From assembly GCA_032718565.1 (NCBI GenBank), contig JAVGVS010000159.1:585901-649900 (forward strand): a stretch of 64,000 nucleotides of DNA, written 5' to 3'. Every line of letters begins with the position of its first letter. Positions within the stretch are counted from its first letter, which is position 1. The notes under the pieces are model-generated. The model ran no database searches, had not been told where the DNA came from, and saw only the letters and a list, made by a program, of their open reading frames with translations. The translations under genes were made by a program, and so were the position numbers. Below are positions 1-11,667 of the stretch, in pieces. The DNA comes from Distichodus sexfasciatus (Eukaryota > Chordata > Actinopteri > Characiformes > Distichodontidae).

Positions 1-1875
1 CGTGAGCTGGGTGTTGGACTGCAGGTATCATCTTGAATCAGTCATGGGAGTGAAAGAGTGATATTGAGGAGGTGGAAAGTTTACATACAGCTTTTTCGGT
101 GATGGAACGATGAGTCTCATAACTCACTGCACACACCTCTGTTATTTGTGCACAACAATGGAGAGCATCAACAATCTGAGTTTCTGTTTAAAGTTAAGCA
201 ATCTATTACTCCCTAATTTGCCAAGAGTTCCAGCCCAAAACACATAGTCAAGGGAAGACACCAAACTTATCTGGGAATTGGGGCAGAAAAAGAAGGTTGT
301 AGGTATAGATGTAACACATTTATCTAACTGTGATAGATAATACTTTCTCTCACTAGACCTCAAAGCTCAAATCCACAATATGAAATACAACCCAAAACCA
401 TGAGTGATTCCGTCCCCAAAAAAATCAACAGCTTGTTTGCTATCTTTTCCCTGAGTGGGATGCTGTGTGTACTGGTTATTGCATACATCCCTAACATTTC
501 TCTCTTAATCAAATCACAAAGTTGAAAGCGTCAGCACATGTTCGGCAAGTGGTGCTAGCTAAAAATAGCCACGTTTCCAAGCTGTCTCCAGGAATTTCAG
601 GAAGTGTTTGACTTTTACCATAATGTTGTCTGTTCTTGCTTCCATTTCCCTTTTTCGCTGTCCATCATTAACATGCTGTTCTTGGAGAAGAATTTTCCAC
701 TGGGGAGACAGACAGACAGACAGACAGAGAAAAAGAGAGAAAGAGACTGGATTCTGGCAAGCATAGGAATGCAGTGTTCAAAGCAGAGAGTCAGAGAGGC
801 CTTGACTTTCTCAGCAACTCAACAGAAAAAGTGCTACCATTCCGCACAGTTCTCAAGGCTCCGTTGGTGTTACAAGATTTTGTTCGGGCCAATTAGATTT
901 TATAGAGCAGACTGCTGGAGCTCAGTGCCCGGAGAGAGAAGGCCCCTCTGACGACGCAGCCGCTCCTTTCCCCTCCAACTAGCAATGAAGAGAAGGCATG
1001 AGAAAAAAGGGACGGAGATGCAGCACCCCCTTCAAAAACGCTGCAAAGCTCTTGGTGCCTCTCATGCATGTAATGGTTAGCCATAAAGAAAGAGAGAGAG
1101 CTGGCGAGAGCGAACGACCGGCGAGAAACGAGCCAGCACCCTCATGCCGGGCACAGGGAGGGAGGGAGGGCTGGGAATATGGTGAATTGTTGTTTAAATC
1201 CAGCACGAGCTGCTGGAATTCATTGTGTTAGGTCTGGCCAGACACTATGTCTTGATGTATCTGGACAGAAGACTGTTATTGCAGAAGATTATTTTTGGCA
1301 GATGGCGCTATAAAAATGTGTTTAATGCGAACGCATGTGGAGATGCGCGTTCTGGCCAGGCCTGGTGTTACAGCACGCGGACGGCAAGGCGTTGCAGACA
1401 GAAACGTAGCAGTTTGGGAGAGTAATGCGTTGAGTTTCCCGTTCGAACCCGATGAAAGGGAGAAAAATGATCATGACATAATGGCAGTGATGTGTGATGG
1501 GCTTGAATTCTGGGATATTCTGTTTCAAATGGAGGTAGTTGATGTGCCTTGACCTGTGATCTTCTGTGTCATTGATGTTCATGTTGTAGGTTCCTTAATC
1601 AGTCATATGAGCCAAGGTGACCCTAATGACCAACACCTTGATTCCTCGCATGACCCTAATGACTCACTTGAAGCCACGGTGGATCAACGACTTTCAGGAC
1701 CTACTTGAGATAAGCTGCCTGTGACTTCCCATCAACATTTAGAACTAAAGACGTTTTTTGAGAGGTGAAGCGTCTCCAAGATTCTGAAGTAAATCCAGGT
1801 GACTTCATCTCAAGCATTCAGGACTAAGTACCGAAACAGACATGTAGAGATGGACAACATGTACTTTTTACATTT
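1..1875. other. Intergenic, no gene seen
   Basis: AT-rich to mixed sequence. It has a short (CAGA)n near 708-730 and a GC-richer stretch at about 930-1170 with a purine tract. The short ORFs here have no recognisable domains. Confidence 0.5.
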
Positions 1876-2070
1876 AAACCATTTAGCAGATGTTCTTACC
1901 CAGAGCAGCTTCTTTTTCCTAGTTACAAAGACGGTCTGCCCAGAGAAACTTGGGGTCAAAGACCTTGCTCAGGGGCCCAACAGTGGTTCCTGGTATTCTA
2001 ACCTCCAATTCTATGATCACCAACACATGGTTTCAGTCACTCGACTACAGCGCCACCAATCTCCCAACAT
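1876..2070 (-). mobile_element. Old tRNA-derived SINE copy (degraded)
   Basis: TTAGCAGATGTTCTTACCCA near 1882, with 'ggggtcaaagaccttgctcaggg' type wording after it, matches the reverse orientation of the SINE at 18237-18437. It is diverged, and the head is barely visible. Confidence 0.45.
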
Positions 2071-2275
2071 TAACACATGGACAATGAACAAACTGGGGTT
2101 AAGGGACTTGTTCCCAATGGTGGGTCCTAAGAACCCACCACATGATTCCGTGCATGACCTTAACTTGGACTACACATCAACATTTACAACTGAAGCTTCT
2201 CAGGTGAGAGGCGAATGGTATTCAGGATCCTAAAATAAGTTCAGTTGACTCTGACTCAAGTGGTGATGATGATGG

Positions 2276-2438
2276 ATGATGGTGGTCTAGTGGTTAGAAC
2301 ACTCGCCTCTGGACCAAGAGGTTGTGGATTTGAATCCCACCTCCAACACTACCATCATTCGAGTTCTAGAGTAAGAGCCTTAACCCTAAGTCGCTCTCAG
2401 GGAAAACTGTCCCTGAAATTAAGAACATGGAAGCCACT
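2276..2438 (+). mobile_element. tRNA-derived SINE, truncated
   Basis: The tRNA-like head has an A box (TCTAGTGGTTAGAACACTCG) and a B-box-like GGATTTGAATCCC, followed by the family body (CTCTCAGGGAAAACTGTCCC). It is the same family as 18237-18437. The tail is cut by a MITE that begins at about 2438. Confidence 0.75.
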
Positions 2439-2525
2439 CTGGGGTGCGTTTCCCAAACTACGTTAGCAACACTATGTTAGTTGCCAATGTACACTATATT
2501 AGTTGCTAATATATGTTTTAGGGTC
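2438..2525. mobile_element. GGTGCGTTTCCC MITE, partial
   Basis: The left terminal repeat GGGGTGCGTTTCCCAAA is followed by the family's TTAGTTGC motifs. The right end is missing. It is the same family as 3580-3680 and 55086-56125. Confidence 0.6.
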
Positions 2526-2544
2526 ACATGAGCTGAAGTTTGAT

Positions 2545-2730
2545 TTACTTTTATGCCTCTTATCCAGAGCGACTTACGTTTCCAAATTACAGGGACAGGC
2601 TCCAAAGTGGGGTCAAGGGACTTGTTCAAGAGTCCAATATCGGACGTTCTGGCTGTAGGAAAGTGCTGGATTTTGAATCTCTTGCTCCATATCCTAACAC
2701 TTAACCACCATCCCAGAGATGACCTAACGA
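2545..2730 (-). mobile_element. tRNA-derived SINE copy
   Basis: Reverse-oriented copy of the 18237-18437 family. The tail motif TTATCCAGAGCGACTTACG comes first, then the body, then a degenerate tRNA-like head ending near CACTTAACCACCATCC. Confidence 0.65.
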
Positions 2731-3579
2731 ACTTAAGATTTCCACTCTGTCTAATAGCTGTGCGCAAGACAGGATAATTTTCTGTTACTCACTTTGTTGG
2801 AACCATTAGAGATCTTTGTGCTGCCAGTGTAAAAATGATCAAGCCGGTCATTTTAAAATCAGAAACTTAAGGAGTACAGGAAACGTGTACAGGGAAAAAT
2901 ACATTCCATGGATTGAAAAATACAAATCAACTTGCAAGAGAACAGGTTTATACTGTAATTACATCCTATAAGTGCCCCATGTTCTGTGATTCTACCTTGA
3001 CTTTCGTGTTGACGCTTTGAGGGTAAGGAACATTCTCACAGGAGCAGTAGGAATGTTTTCCCAAGGAAGAGCAGGATTAGAGGAACCCAGCAGGAATTTC
3101 ATAAATCCCATAAGTTCAGCGCGCCACTCCAAACAGACGAGGAGCCTGTTCTTACATCAGTGTGGGTTAACAAGCTTAATGAGGTAGATGGAGCGAGGCA
3201 CAGAATGTACTGGTAGATAAAATATTCACTCCTTTTATGTAAAAACTTGGTTTAAAGGGCAGGCTGACTCCTTTTCCCAAAAATTTGCTTAAAATACTGC
3301 TCCATTTCTCTGTCGAAAAAACTGGTGAAGAATAAGGAGTGTATCGAGAGTCTTTTTAGTTAATGGGTCTGATGCATGAATTTGCTGATCACCTGAGATA
3401 AACTTTCTGCATTACTCTGTGTTCCTCTTTTTCTCTTAATATATCTCTTTATCTCGAAACGTTCCAATCACACATTTTTGCAGATTCTTTTGACAAAAAT
3501 TATATGAAAAGATTTTGGTGGATCCAGGATTTTTTTTTTGATTGAGCAATCACATTTTTATTTCACACACTTTTTCTGG

Positions 3580-3680
3580 GGTGCGTTTCCCAAAAGCATG
3601 GTTAGCAATGTTATGTTAGTTGCTGATGTACACTATGTTAGTTGCTAACGTAGTCAGCAACTGCTTTTGGGAAACGCACC
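3580..3680. mobile_element. GGTGCGTTTCCC MITE, complete short copy
   Basis: Terminal inverted repeats GGTGCGTTTCCCAAAAGCA and TGCTTTTGGGAAACGCACC (one mismatch zone) flank about 60 bp with three TTAGTTGC-type units. This looks like the unexpanded form of the large element at 55.1 kb. No convincing target-site duplication was found. Confidence 0.75.
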
Positions 3681-3710
3681 TCTGAGCGCTACTCCTCCTG
3701 CTGTTTTGTG

Positions 3711-3975
3711 CGTTGGGCAGTTGGTGGCGTAACGGTTGGGCGTTCATGATGTGATCAGAAGATCGCCGGTTCAAATCCCAGACCGATAAAGTTACCACTG
3801 AGGTACTCATGAGCAAGGTCCTGTCCCCAAGCACTGCTCCGCAGACGCTGCCCATGTTAGCTGCCCACTGCTCCTTCACGGATGGGTCAAATGCAGAGGT
3901 CACATTATGTTGTGGTGTACTATGTGCTGTGCTATGGTGTGTTCACAATGACAAATAATCTTTCACTTTCACTAG
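3711..3975 (+). mobile_element. tRNA-derived SINE, Mermaid-like
   Basis: A tRNA-like head (GGTGGCGTAACGGTTGGGCG, B box GGTTCAAATCCC) precedes a body with CTGCCCACTGCTCCTTCACG and GGGTCAAATGCAGAGGTCAC. It ends in (ACTTTC)-type sequence. Relatives in this window lie at about 10.48, 20.68, 41.47, 45.99 and 46.43 kb. The family name is by resemblance only. Confidence 0.75.
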
Positions 3976-6730
3976 AAACTATATTCCAACTCTAAATTGT
4001 GTGGCCTACCCCATTGTGGGGTGTTTGTATACACATTCTTGATATGTCCACTCGTTCACAAGTTCTGTCCGTTTTTTCGTCCATTTTTTCCTCATAGACT
4101 AACATGGAGCTCAGATTTTGACGCTTTACTGCACGGTCGCCCTTTTTTTCACAGAGCCACCAAATTCAAAGTGATTCGATGGCCCATGGACCTCTTCGCA
4201 CATCTGTAATCGTCTTGACCTCCACTCGTCTTTTTCATCCTTTTTTTCTGTCCTTGATATTTCCCATAGGAACCCATGCATTGTCTCTCATTAAGAATAC
4301 ATGGGATTTGAAACTCGAAAGCTCCCCTTCACCTGTTTTTGCACGACAGTCAACACGGTTTTTCAGACCACCTCACTGAACACACGTCAATCTGTTTTAA
4401 CCCACTCTTTTCTTTTTCTTGCTTTTGTCATCTCTCGTTCTTTGCCCATTCGCTTCAAATCTTTCTGCTCAGCCAATTATCATGTCACAGTCACAAAACT
4501 TGAGCCATCTCGTTGGTATCTTCTTGTGGAAATGCATCTTTAGTTAGTTTCACTGGGAAAACACAAGTTTTTCCCCCTTTGGTTGCTGAGATTAAGGTTG
4601 GTTTTTGCTGTAGCATTGTTTACATCTAATAATAATAGATTAATGTACTTTCTCTTAATATGATTTGCTCTTAAAATCCTAACAATAACTTTGAATTTCT
4701 ATGATGAAGTGTTATAACGCTTTCACTCCTAGGAACATGCCCCTGGCACTCGTCTGATTGATCATTTTCCTCATCCATCCACCCACACCGAGCTTAAACA
4801 CTGCAGGTAGGACACACAAAACCGTGACGTCATCCGTTTCCTCCATCTGATAATTTTTTTTGTGTCAAAGGTGAAGTCGTTTTTGTGGTTGCGTTGCACA
4901 ACCTTAATAACTTGTTGTGCCATTTCAAGCGGATTTGATCGTGTTGACTTTCATTTGTCACCATGCGGGTTCCGTGTACACAAATGACTTTTTAAAAAGC
5001 CGTCGCTTCTGCGTAAATCGTCTCTCGCAATACTGGAATGATGTCACACGAGATGGCCGATAAGAAATATGTAGTTTACTTCTGCCGTGCCTCGTAAAAC
5101 GATGCAGACGAGCCCCTTGTTTCAACCAGGAGACGCTTCCGAGCGCCCCGATGCCCGGGTTTTTACTGGTTAGTGAATGTGGCGGAGGAGCGGCTGTAGC
5201 TTCCTGCTTGATATCAGGTGGAAATGAGTGTTTGCAAATTGGCAAAGCCCACACAGATAGATGGCGATTGGCTTTTTTTATCTTCGATTACCTGCTGTAT
5301 AATCTGCCCTTTGCCTGAGATAAGCTTCCCACATCATTCGCTCTCGCTCTCTCTCTCCCTGTTGATACCTTATAGCCCAATAATAAAGCAGTTTTACCAA
5401 AGAATTTTGGCTTTAATTTGAAAAGTAAAAAGAAAACATGGCAAGTATTTAACATTATGGTGGTTCAGCAGTGCAACGTTTAAAATACCTCCTGAGGGTG
5501 TGCAAAGCAGGTGTGTGCGTAAATCTGATCTATGGGACAAGTTCCAGACTCTACACCTGCAGATTAAGGATGGAGCTACAATTTAGAAACCAAAAATGGT
5601 GTCTTTATTTGATGTTTGCTAAAAATGAATGAAAGAGAAGTGTAAGGGCAGAAATGTTTCTATTCTGTACTGAGATTATGGCTAGCAAGGTTGCAAAGTG
5701 CCTCTCACACTCTCACGCTCAAGCAAGAAATCTACCAAAGCTAACCATTATTATGTATTTTTAAAAATTGTTCACTAGTTGATCACTAGACTGGACAAGA
5801 AAATTAGTTTAAAATTAGCTCTAAACTAACTAGACAACTGCATTCATTGGCTGCAGATAATCTGTCTCGTGTGCTATATTGCACCTTTCTTTGATTGTTG
5901 ATTCGCTGAAAATATTTGCTGCCATTACGTCAGCTACGTCTGTCTGCCTAGCCATCGTCTTTGGTATAAAGTTGTTCAGAGCCAGTAGGACAGTGAAATC
6001 GACGATTATTAAGGTAAGAAACATATCCATTATTAAAACAATTCTGTGTAGTAACAATATAAATACGTACTCAAATGTATTCATCGGTCGTAGCAAATGA
6101 ACATTAACGTTTAGGCTTAATGAAAAGCTTGTTTGTATAGGCAGAGACGTTCAGCTAGCTAGCTTGCCTTTAAACTATGCTAACGTTAGTGCTAAACAGA
6201 GGATCATAACAGTATTATTACACGAAAAGAAAACAGGGCTACCTCTTTGTTAAATTAGTTTGCTGGCATTTTTAACAAAGAAGAAGACGGAGAAACATGG
6301 AGAAGAGATTGGGAACACAAGAGAATCTCACCACGAGGTAAGCTAGTTATTAAGGTTTGTAAAACATATAGTGAAAATGTTTTTCAGCTTATCCTGTGCA
6401 GAAATAAAAAAGTAGTTTGGGGTTTGTGTAAAAAAGTTAGGTATGTCAGGTCCATGATGGGGTGGACGAGGACGAAGCTTCAGTGTTAACGCATGCTAAC
6501 GTTAACCTAAAATTGAAAATCTCACTCATGCCAACTGACCGAAGTCGGCAGCCCTGGGTTACGGTCATGGTTTAGGGGCAGACATAGGCTACTGTAGCTG
6601 ATGTAATCATTATGTCTGTGGAATGTTCCCAAAAGTATGGTGAAGTAACTGTGTGTGGTTTTAACATTTCAAGTGTATACATGTTTGTGGTTTGATAATA
6701 CAATATTTAAAATATCGTGTGAGTTTGTGG
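3976..6730. other. Intergenic, no gene seen
   Basis: Pyrimidine-rich then AT-rich sequence with only short ORFs. No family, repeat border or RNA gene is recognised. Confidence 0.4.
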
Positions 6731-6737
6731 AAAGTGG

Positions 6738-7212
6738 ATGTTTGTGTGTGTGTGTGTGTGAGAGAGTGAGATATGGTGAGAACTTAGATCACTGGTCAGT
6801 CAGATGGCAATTCTAGATATTCCCACAAAAAAAGAAAGACAAAAGCAGTATAAAAGAACAGAAGAAACGAAACAATCAACAAAACTGAATGTGTGCAGGT
6901 TGTGCACTTGGGTAGAGTCTGAGTGTGTGGTGTGTAGTTGTTATACACGTTGCTGAGGCTTGAATTGAACTGAGTTGTGAGTTTCAACACATTTTTGTGG
7001 CTTTGATGGAACATTTTTGTAAAGGAAAAATGCTTTTATAGAAAAATTGATGAAATCGAGTCATTATGAGTCAATGGAAGTACCAAAAATATAGCAAGAC
7101 TTGACAATGTGTGTGTGTGTGTGTGGTCCAATCTTCCTTTTTTTCACCCATCCCGTGTTGACTCATCTCTGATGTCAGTATCAGGGTGTGTGTGTGTGTG
7201 TGTGTGTGTGTT
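6738..7212. repeat. Cluster of short (TG)n tracts
   Basis: (TG)n runs at about 6739-6760, 7108-7125 and 7187-7212. A further run lies near 7970-7994. Ordinary microsatellites. Confidence 0.8.
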
Positions 7213-7259
7213 TGAGACCTAGCTCAGCCATATTAAGGCCTGTTAACCTTTATCAACAA

Positions 7260-7960
7260 TAGCTGCTGGCCCTCTCATGACTCCTGCTGAGGCCGGAAAG
7301 GAAGAGTCGCTCCGGCTCTGCTATTCTTCTCCCTTCTCCGCCGCCAGGAATCGACTTCCCTCTCGGCTCGTATTCCGCCGCGCCAAGCGCATCTCCCTGG
7401 GAAACCTTTCACCACAGATCCTGACGAACTCACACCTGTTAAAACCCGCCGCCCCGAAAACCCGACACGGGAAATACGAGGAAAAGACACGCAATCACAA
7501 CTTTGCAGCTGGCCTTTTTGCGTTAGTACGTTATTCATGTTTTCCTGAAGTGTTAGCAGCAACGTCAGAATGAGCCGTACCCAACGCGCTCGGTACACAC
7601 GTGTGTTCGTGCACGTTCGCATATGTTCGCTCTTCGTTCGTCCTTATTCAATCTCTCTCCTTCTCTCGTTTGCGTCTCTCGTTCGCTCTCAGGACTTCTG
7701 GCCTCACAATGAGCACATCCTTAGCGATGGCGCTGTTTGCTGGCGGGTTGTTAGGCAGCGCGGCCCGCCTGAGGTAATAAGGAAAAGCCTTTATTTGCTT
7801 TGGCCTGCGCGGGAGGCTGTAATTAGCCTGATGAAACACGTGAGCCAGCCTCGATGTCACTCTCCCCACCGCCCTTCCCCTCCTTCTCCTCCCTTTGACC
7901 CACTGTATCCCAACCAGCCCATAAAAGTCATATGGCGTTCGAGTGGATTCGCAGGTGTGT
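7260..7960. other. GC-richer non-repetitive stretch, possible conserved non-coding DNA
   Basis: CpGs are frequent here, unlike the flanks. About 7770-7860 (AAAGCCTTTATTTGCTTTGG...GTAATTAGCCTGATGAAACA) has the look of a fish non-coding conserved element. No coding frame is convincing. Confidence 0.25.
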
Positions 7961-8059
7961 GTGTGTATCCGTGTGTGTGTGTGTGTGTGTGTGTTCTTGT
8001 ATTTAAAATGAGACGCTGGCTTGCTGATTATGAAGAGGATATTTGTTGCTCCTTTGTTT

Positions 8060-9440
8060 TTAAATTAATGGTGAGGTTAGAGTTGGGATTGAGACTAGGA
8101 TTATATGATGAAATTAAGTTAAAATGTAGCCTTGGATTTAGATTAAATTGCCTTGAATTGGTTTGGGTTGAATTAATTGGTTGGGTTGGGTTGGGTTAAG
8201 TTTTTTTTGTTTGATTTTTTTGTTTTACCTGGGGTTAGGATTAAGATTGGGCTAAGGTGTGGTTTAGTCTGGGATTAAAATTGGGATTGGAGTTAATGGG
8301 TTGGTCTCAGCTTGATTAAGATTAGGCTGGTTTAATTAGTAGATAATATGAAGATTGGTGTGGGGATAGGAGCAAGATTGGGTTGGGTTGACATTAAGAA
8401 AACAGATTAGGGTTGGGTTAAGGTTAGGTTAGGGTTAAATTTAAAAATAGGTTGGGTTAAGATTAAAAATGGGGTTAATGGGTTGGAGTTGGGTTGGACC
8501 TCAGTTGTTTTTAAGGTTACAAATACTTTGGTTAGGGATTAAAAATAAAATTGGGTTGTGTTAGGATTAAAATTGGGATGGAATGGGATCCTCTTTTTTT
8601 GGTTGGCCTAGAGTTAATATTTAGAAGGAGTTTGGGGTTAAGACTAAGATTGGGCTAGGATATAGTTAAGTCTGGGTTAGATTGGGATTAATGTTGGGTC
8701 TCAGTGGACTTTTAAGATTAAAATTTGGTTGGGGCTAGGGTTAAGAAGCTGGGGGTTCAGACTGAGTTTGACTGAGTTTAAGATGAAGTTTGAATTGGGT
8801 TGACATTAAAAACAGAATGAGAAACGTTTGGGTTGGGAATTAAGATTAAGATTAGGCTGAATTAATTAATAGATACTCTGAAGATTGGTAGAGGTTAGGA
8901 GCAAAACTGTGTTGAGGATAAAATTTAGATTGGGTTAGGGTGACGTTAAGATTGGGTTGAAGTTAGGTTAGGGTTAAGCTTAAAATCAAGGTGGGTTAAT
9001 ACTAAAATTGGGGTTAATGGGTTGGAGTTGGGTTGGGGTTGGATCTAAGTTGTTTTTAAGATTACATAGATTTTGGATAGGGATTAAAATTAAGATAGGC
9101 TTGTGTTAGGATTAAGATTAAAATGAGATCGGATTCTCTTTCATAGGTTGACCTAGGTTTGATTTTAAAAAGGGGTTTTGGATTAACATTAAGATTGAAC
9201 TAGGGTTTAAAAATTGTCTTGCGGCAAAATTTAAGATTATGTTGTCTTGGTTAAAAAAAAAAAAACCAAGGTTTGTAGGAGTTGGTTTTAAGATGAAACT
9301 AGGGTTGTATTAAGATTAAGATGGATTAAGTTTTAGACTAAATTTGGGTTGGTTTGGTTTGTGGTTAAGATGAAACATGTTTTGGGGTTCAGAGTTAAGA
9401 TTATGACTGTGATTACGGTTATTTGGTAGTGATTTGGGGT
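8060..9440 (+). repeat. Degenerate telomere-like G/T-rich array
   Basis: About 1.4 kb is built almost wholly from imperfect GGGTTAGG, GGGTTGGGTT, ATTAAGATTGGG and GGATTAAG units. Short exact TTAGGGTT matches occur (for example 8405-8440). Larger blocks recur: 'gttggagttgggttgg' type wording is seen near 8490 and again near 9020. Confidence 0.75.
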
Positions 9441-9950
9441 TGATGATGTAACATTCTCCGTTCATATAGGATGTTACAGCTGGCTGAAATCTGAATGACC
9501 CTTAACTTCACAAAAGTCAGCGTGGACCTCCATAATCCCTGTTACCGGTGGTACCGGAAAATTTCTGGATTGTGAGCTCCCTCCCTCCGAACGAGATAAT
9601 GGCTGTTCCCCTCTCGGCCTTTGCATGTCCTATTGATATGTGGGTTGTGAGGGGGTAGGAAGATTTGTGGAAAGGAATTTCCATAGCAGATCAGCGCACA
9701 TGTCCCATCTCATCTGATAGCCGTTATAGCCCCAAACCTCCGGCACTGAATATGTGGTGTGTGAGCGTGTGAATGCGTGATTGTGTGAGCGCCACAAATC
9801 CAGGCCGAGTCCATATCTCTGTGCTTTCCATATGGCCTGGATGGAAGAAGAGGGCAGGGGCTGGTCCACAAGGTGCTGCTGCACCAGGTCTTATCCGGGC
9901 ACGAGGGGCATAGAAATCATTTCGAAAATTACTCTACATCCCTTTAATCT
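9441..9950. other. Non-repetitive spacer
   Basis: Mixed-composition sequence between the G-rich array and a TG cluster. No gene or repeat is recognised. Confidence 0.3.
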
Positions 9951-10016
9951 CTCGCACACACACACCTAGATACACACAGAAACAGAAGATGTGTGCGTGA
10001 TAGTATCTGTTGTGCC

Positions 10017-10020
10017 TGCT

Positions 10021-10051
<31 letters not shown>

Positions 10052-10215
10052 GCGTGTGCTTGTATGGTGAGGATGAGTGCATGAGTGTGTGTGTGTGTGT
10101 ACTGTATGTGTTAGTGTCTGTGTGTGCACATGTGTATAAGTATGTGTATGTGTGTTTATACATGCTTAGATGGTGAGGATGTGTGTGTGTTAGTGTGTGT
10201 GTGTGTGTGTATATA
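10017..10215. repeat. (TG)n microsatellite cluster
   Basis: Several TG runs (10021-10048, 10085-10101, 10180-10212) separated by TG-rich spacers. The ORFs in all frames here are dipeptide repeats with no coding value. Confidence 0.9.
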
Positions 10216-10479
10216 TGGTGGGGTTCAGCGCAGGGCTATTCTGATCCCAGATAAGCGCTCCAATGAAACGGCTCCCTCAGGCCAATTCCCTTTTCCTCCT
10301 CGGCCACACAGGGCTTATGTGTGAAGCAGGATGTTGCAGTATTTCACTGCAAGTCAGAGCATCCGCTGTTCCACTCGGACAGGAACACACTGACCTCGCT
10401 GCAACAGGGAGGGCTCCCCAATACAGCTTGGGGGCCACAGTAGCAGTAGTGACTCGGATTTTAGATCCTAAATTATTAC

Positions 10480-10606
10480 ACTGGTTCGAATTCCGGACAA
10501 GGTACTAGTGAGCAAGGTACCGTCCCCAAACACTGCTCCTCGGGCGCTGCCCATGTTAGCTGCCCACTGCTCCTTCACGGATCGGTCAAATGCAGAGGTC
10601 ACATTT
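10480..10606 (+). mobile_element. Mermaid-like SINE, partial
   Basis: It begins near the B box (GGTTCGAATTCCGGAC) and keeps GTACCGTCCCC, CTGCCCACTGCTCCTTCACG and GTCAAATGCAGAGGTCAC. It lacks the 5' head and the tail. Confidence 0.75.
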
Positions 10607-10916
10607 GGTCCGAGTAACTGAAGCGCGCATATTGTCACTTCCGGCTTCTGTCCTCGGAAAACGAATGGGAAACCTAGCAACAACTGTTCAAATGGAAGTT
10701 CAACAACATTCGACCCCTTTCCGTCCGACATCACTTTATTTTAATAAATACTACTACTCCTTCTTGAGTGTTACTCTAAAAGACACAGCGTCCAGGCTAC
10801 TTTAAAATTCACTGAATCATAATGCACTCACACAACGTTTTCCATCAGTTTAGCTACTTACTCAGTTTGTAGTAGCTAACCACTCATATAAAACAGTAGC
10901 TTGGCAGTAGTTTAGC

Positions 10917-11667
10917 TAGGGCCCTATGAAATCTGTTTTGTTTTTTCCTAAATTCCATTTTATTTTTCCCTTAATTCCGTTTTTTCCATCTTTATTCTTC
11001 TGAATTCCGTGTTTTACGTTATGATCATATTTATTCACCTTAAAAGTGTCTAATTATGGACTGGATGGGAAAAAAGAACAATGCAATAGGAAAAAATCTC
11101 ACATTAAATGACTGTTATTCAACTTCAACAAAGTGCTGGGGTTCAGCAGAACATTTTCTGCTTTGGTAAAACATTGACCTGTAAACAACAAAAAACATTC
11201 ATTATTTCATGCAAAACAAAACGTTTCTAATGTGAGTGTTTGACTGTAAGTGGTCGTCACGTGTTCTTGCGGGTGCAGTCTATCGTGTGCAGGCAAAACT
11301 TACAAACGAGTTGTTCTCCCGATTCATAAAAATCACTTGGTTATTGTTCTGCTCTAAACTTAGCACTGACAGTCGAATTCCGTAATTTTTTTGAGGATTT
11401 CGGTGTTTTACCCTCTTTGCCATAGCTGACCGTTGACGTTTCCCCCTCTGTGTCTGTGTGTGTGGAAAGCTGAGTCCCACCTCAACAGGTAACACATACA
11501 GGAGGCTGCAGCGGCCAAAACTGATTATAACCCATTGCTTTGCTTTGCCCACACACCGATATCAGCAAATTATACGACGTTCCACGTTTTACAACGGATT
11601 CCATTTTATTTGTTGAGTTCCACGATTCTGTCCGCGTTTTCCGCATTGCGGAAATCATAGGGCCCTA
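10917..11667. mobile_element. hAT-like non-autonomous element
   Basis: The ends are TAGGGCCCTATGAAATC and, inverted, GAAATCATAGGGCCCTA. The flanks share GTTTAGC(T), consistent with an 8-bp hAT target duplication within one base of ambiguity. The interior has repeated AATTCCGTTTT-type motifs near both ends and no transposase. Confidence 0.85.

Noticed and set aside
2276..2350. tRNA gene
   Set aside because: The A- and B-box-like sequence is the head of a SINE with family body following, and other copies exist in the window; the cloverleaf is not intact.
7570..8199. 209-codon plus-strand ORF
   Set aside because: It crosses a GC-rich stretch, a TG repeat and the telomere-like array, with no domain or splice support.
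10900..11667. hAT transposase gene
   Set aside because: The element has typical ends but no transposase-like frame inside, so it is non-autonomous.
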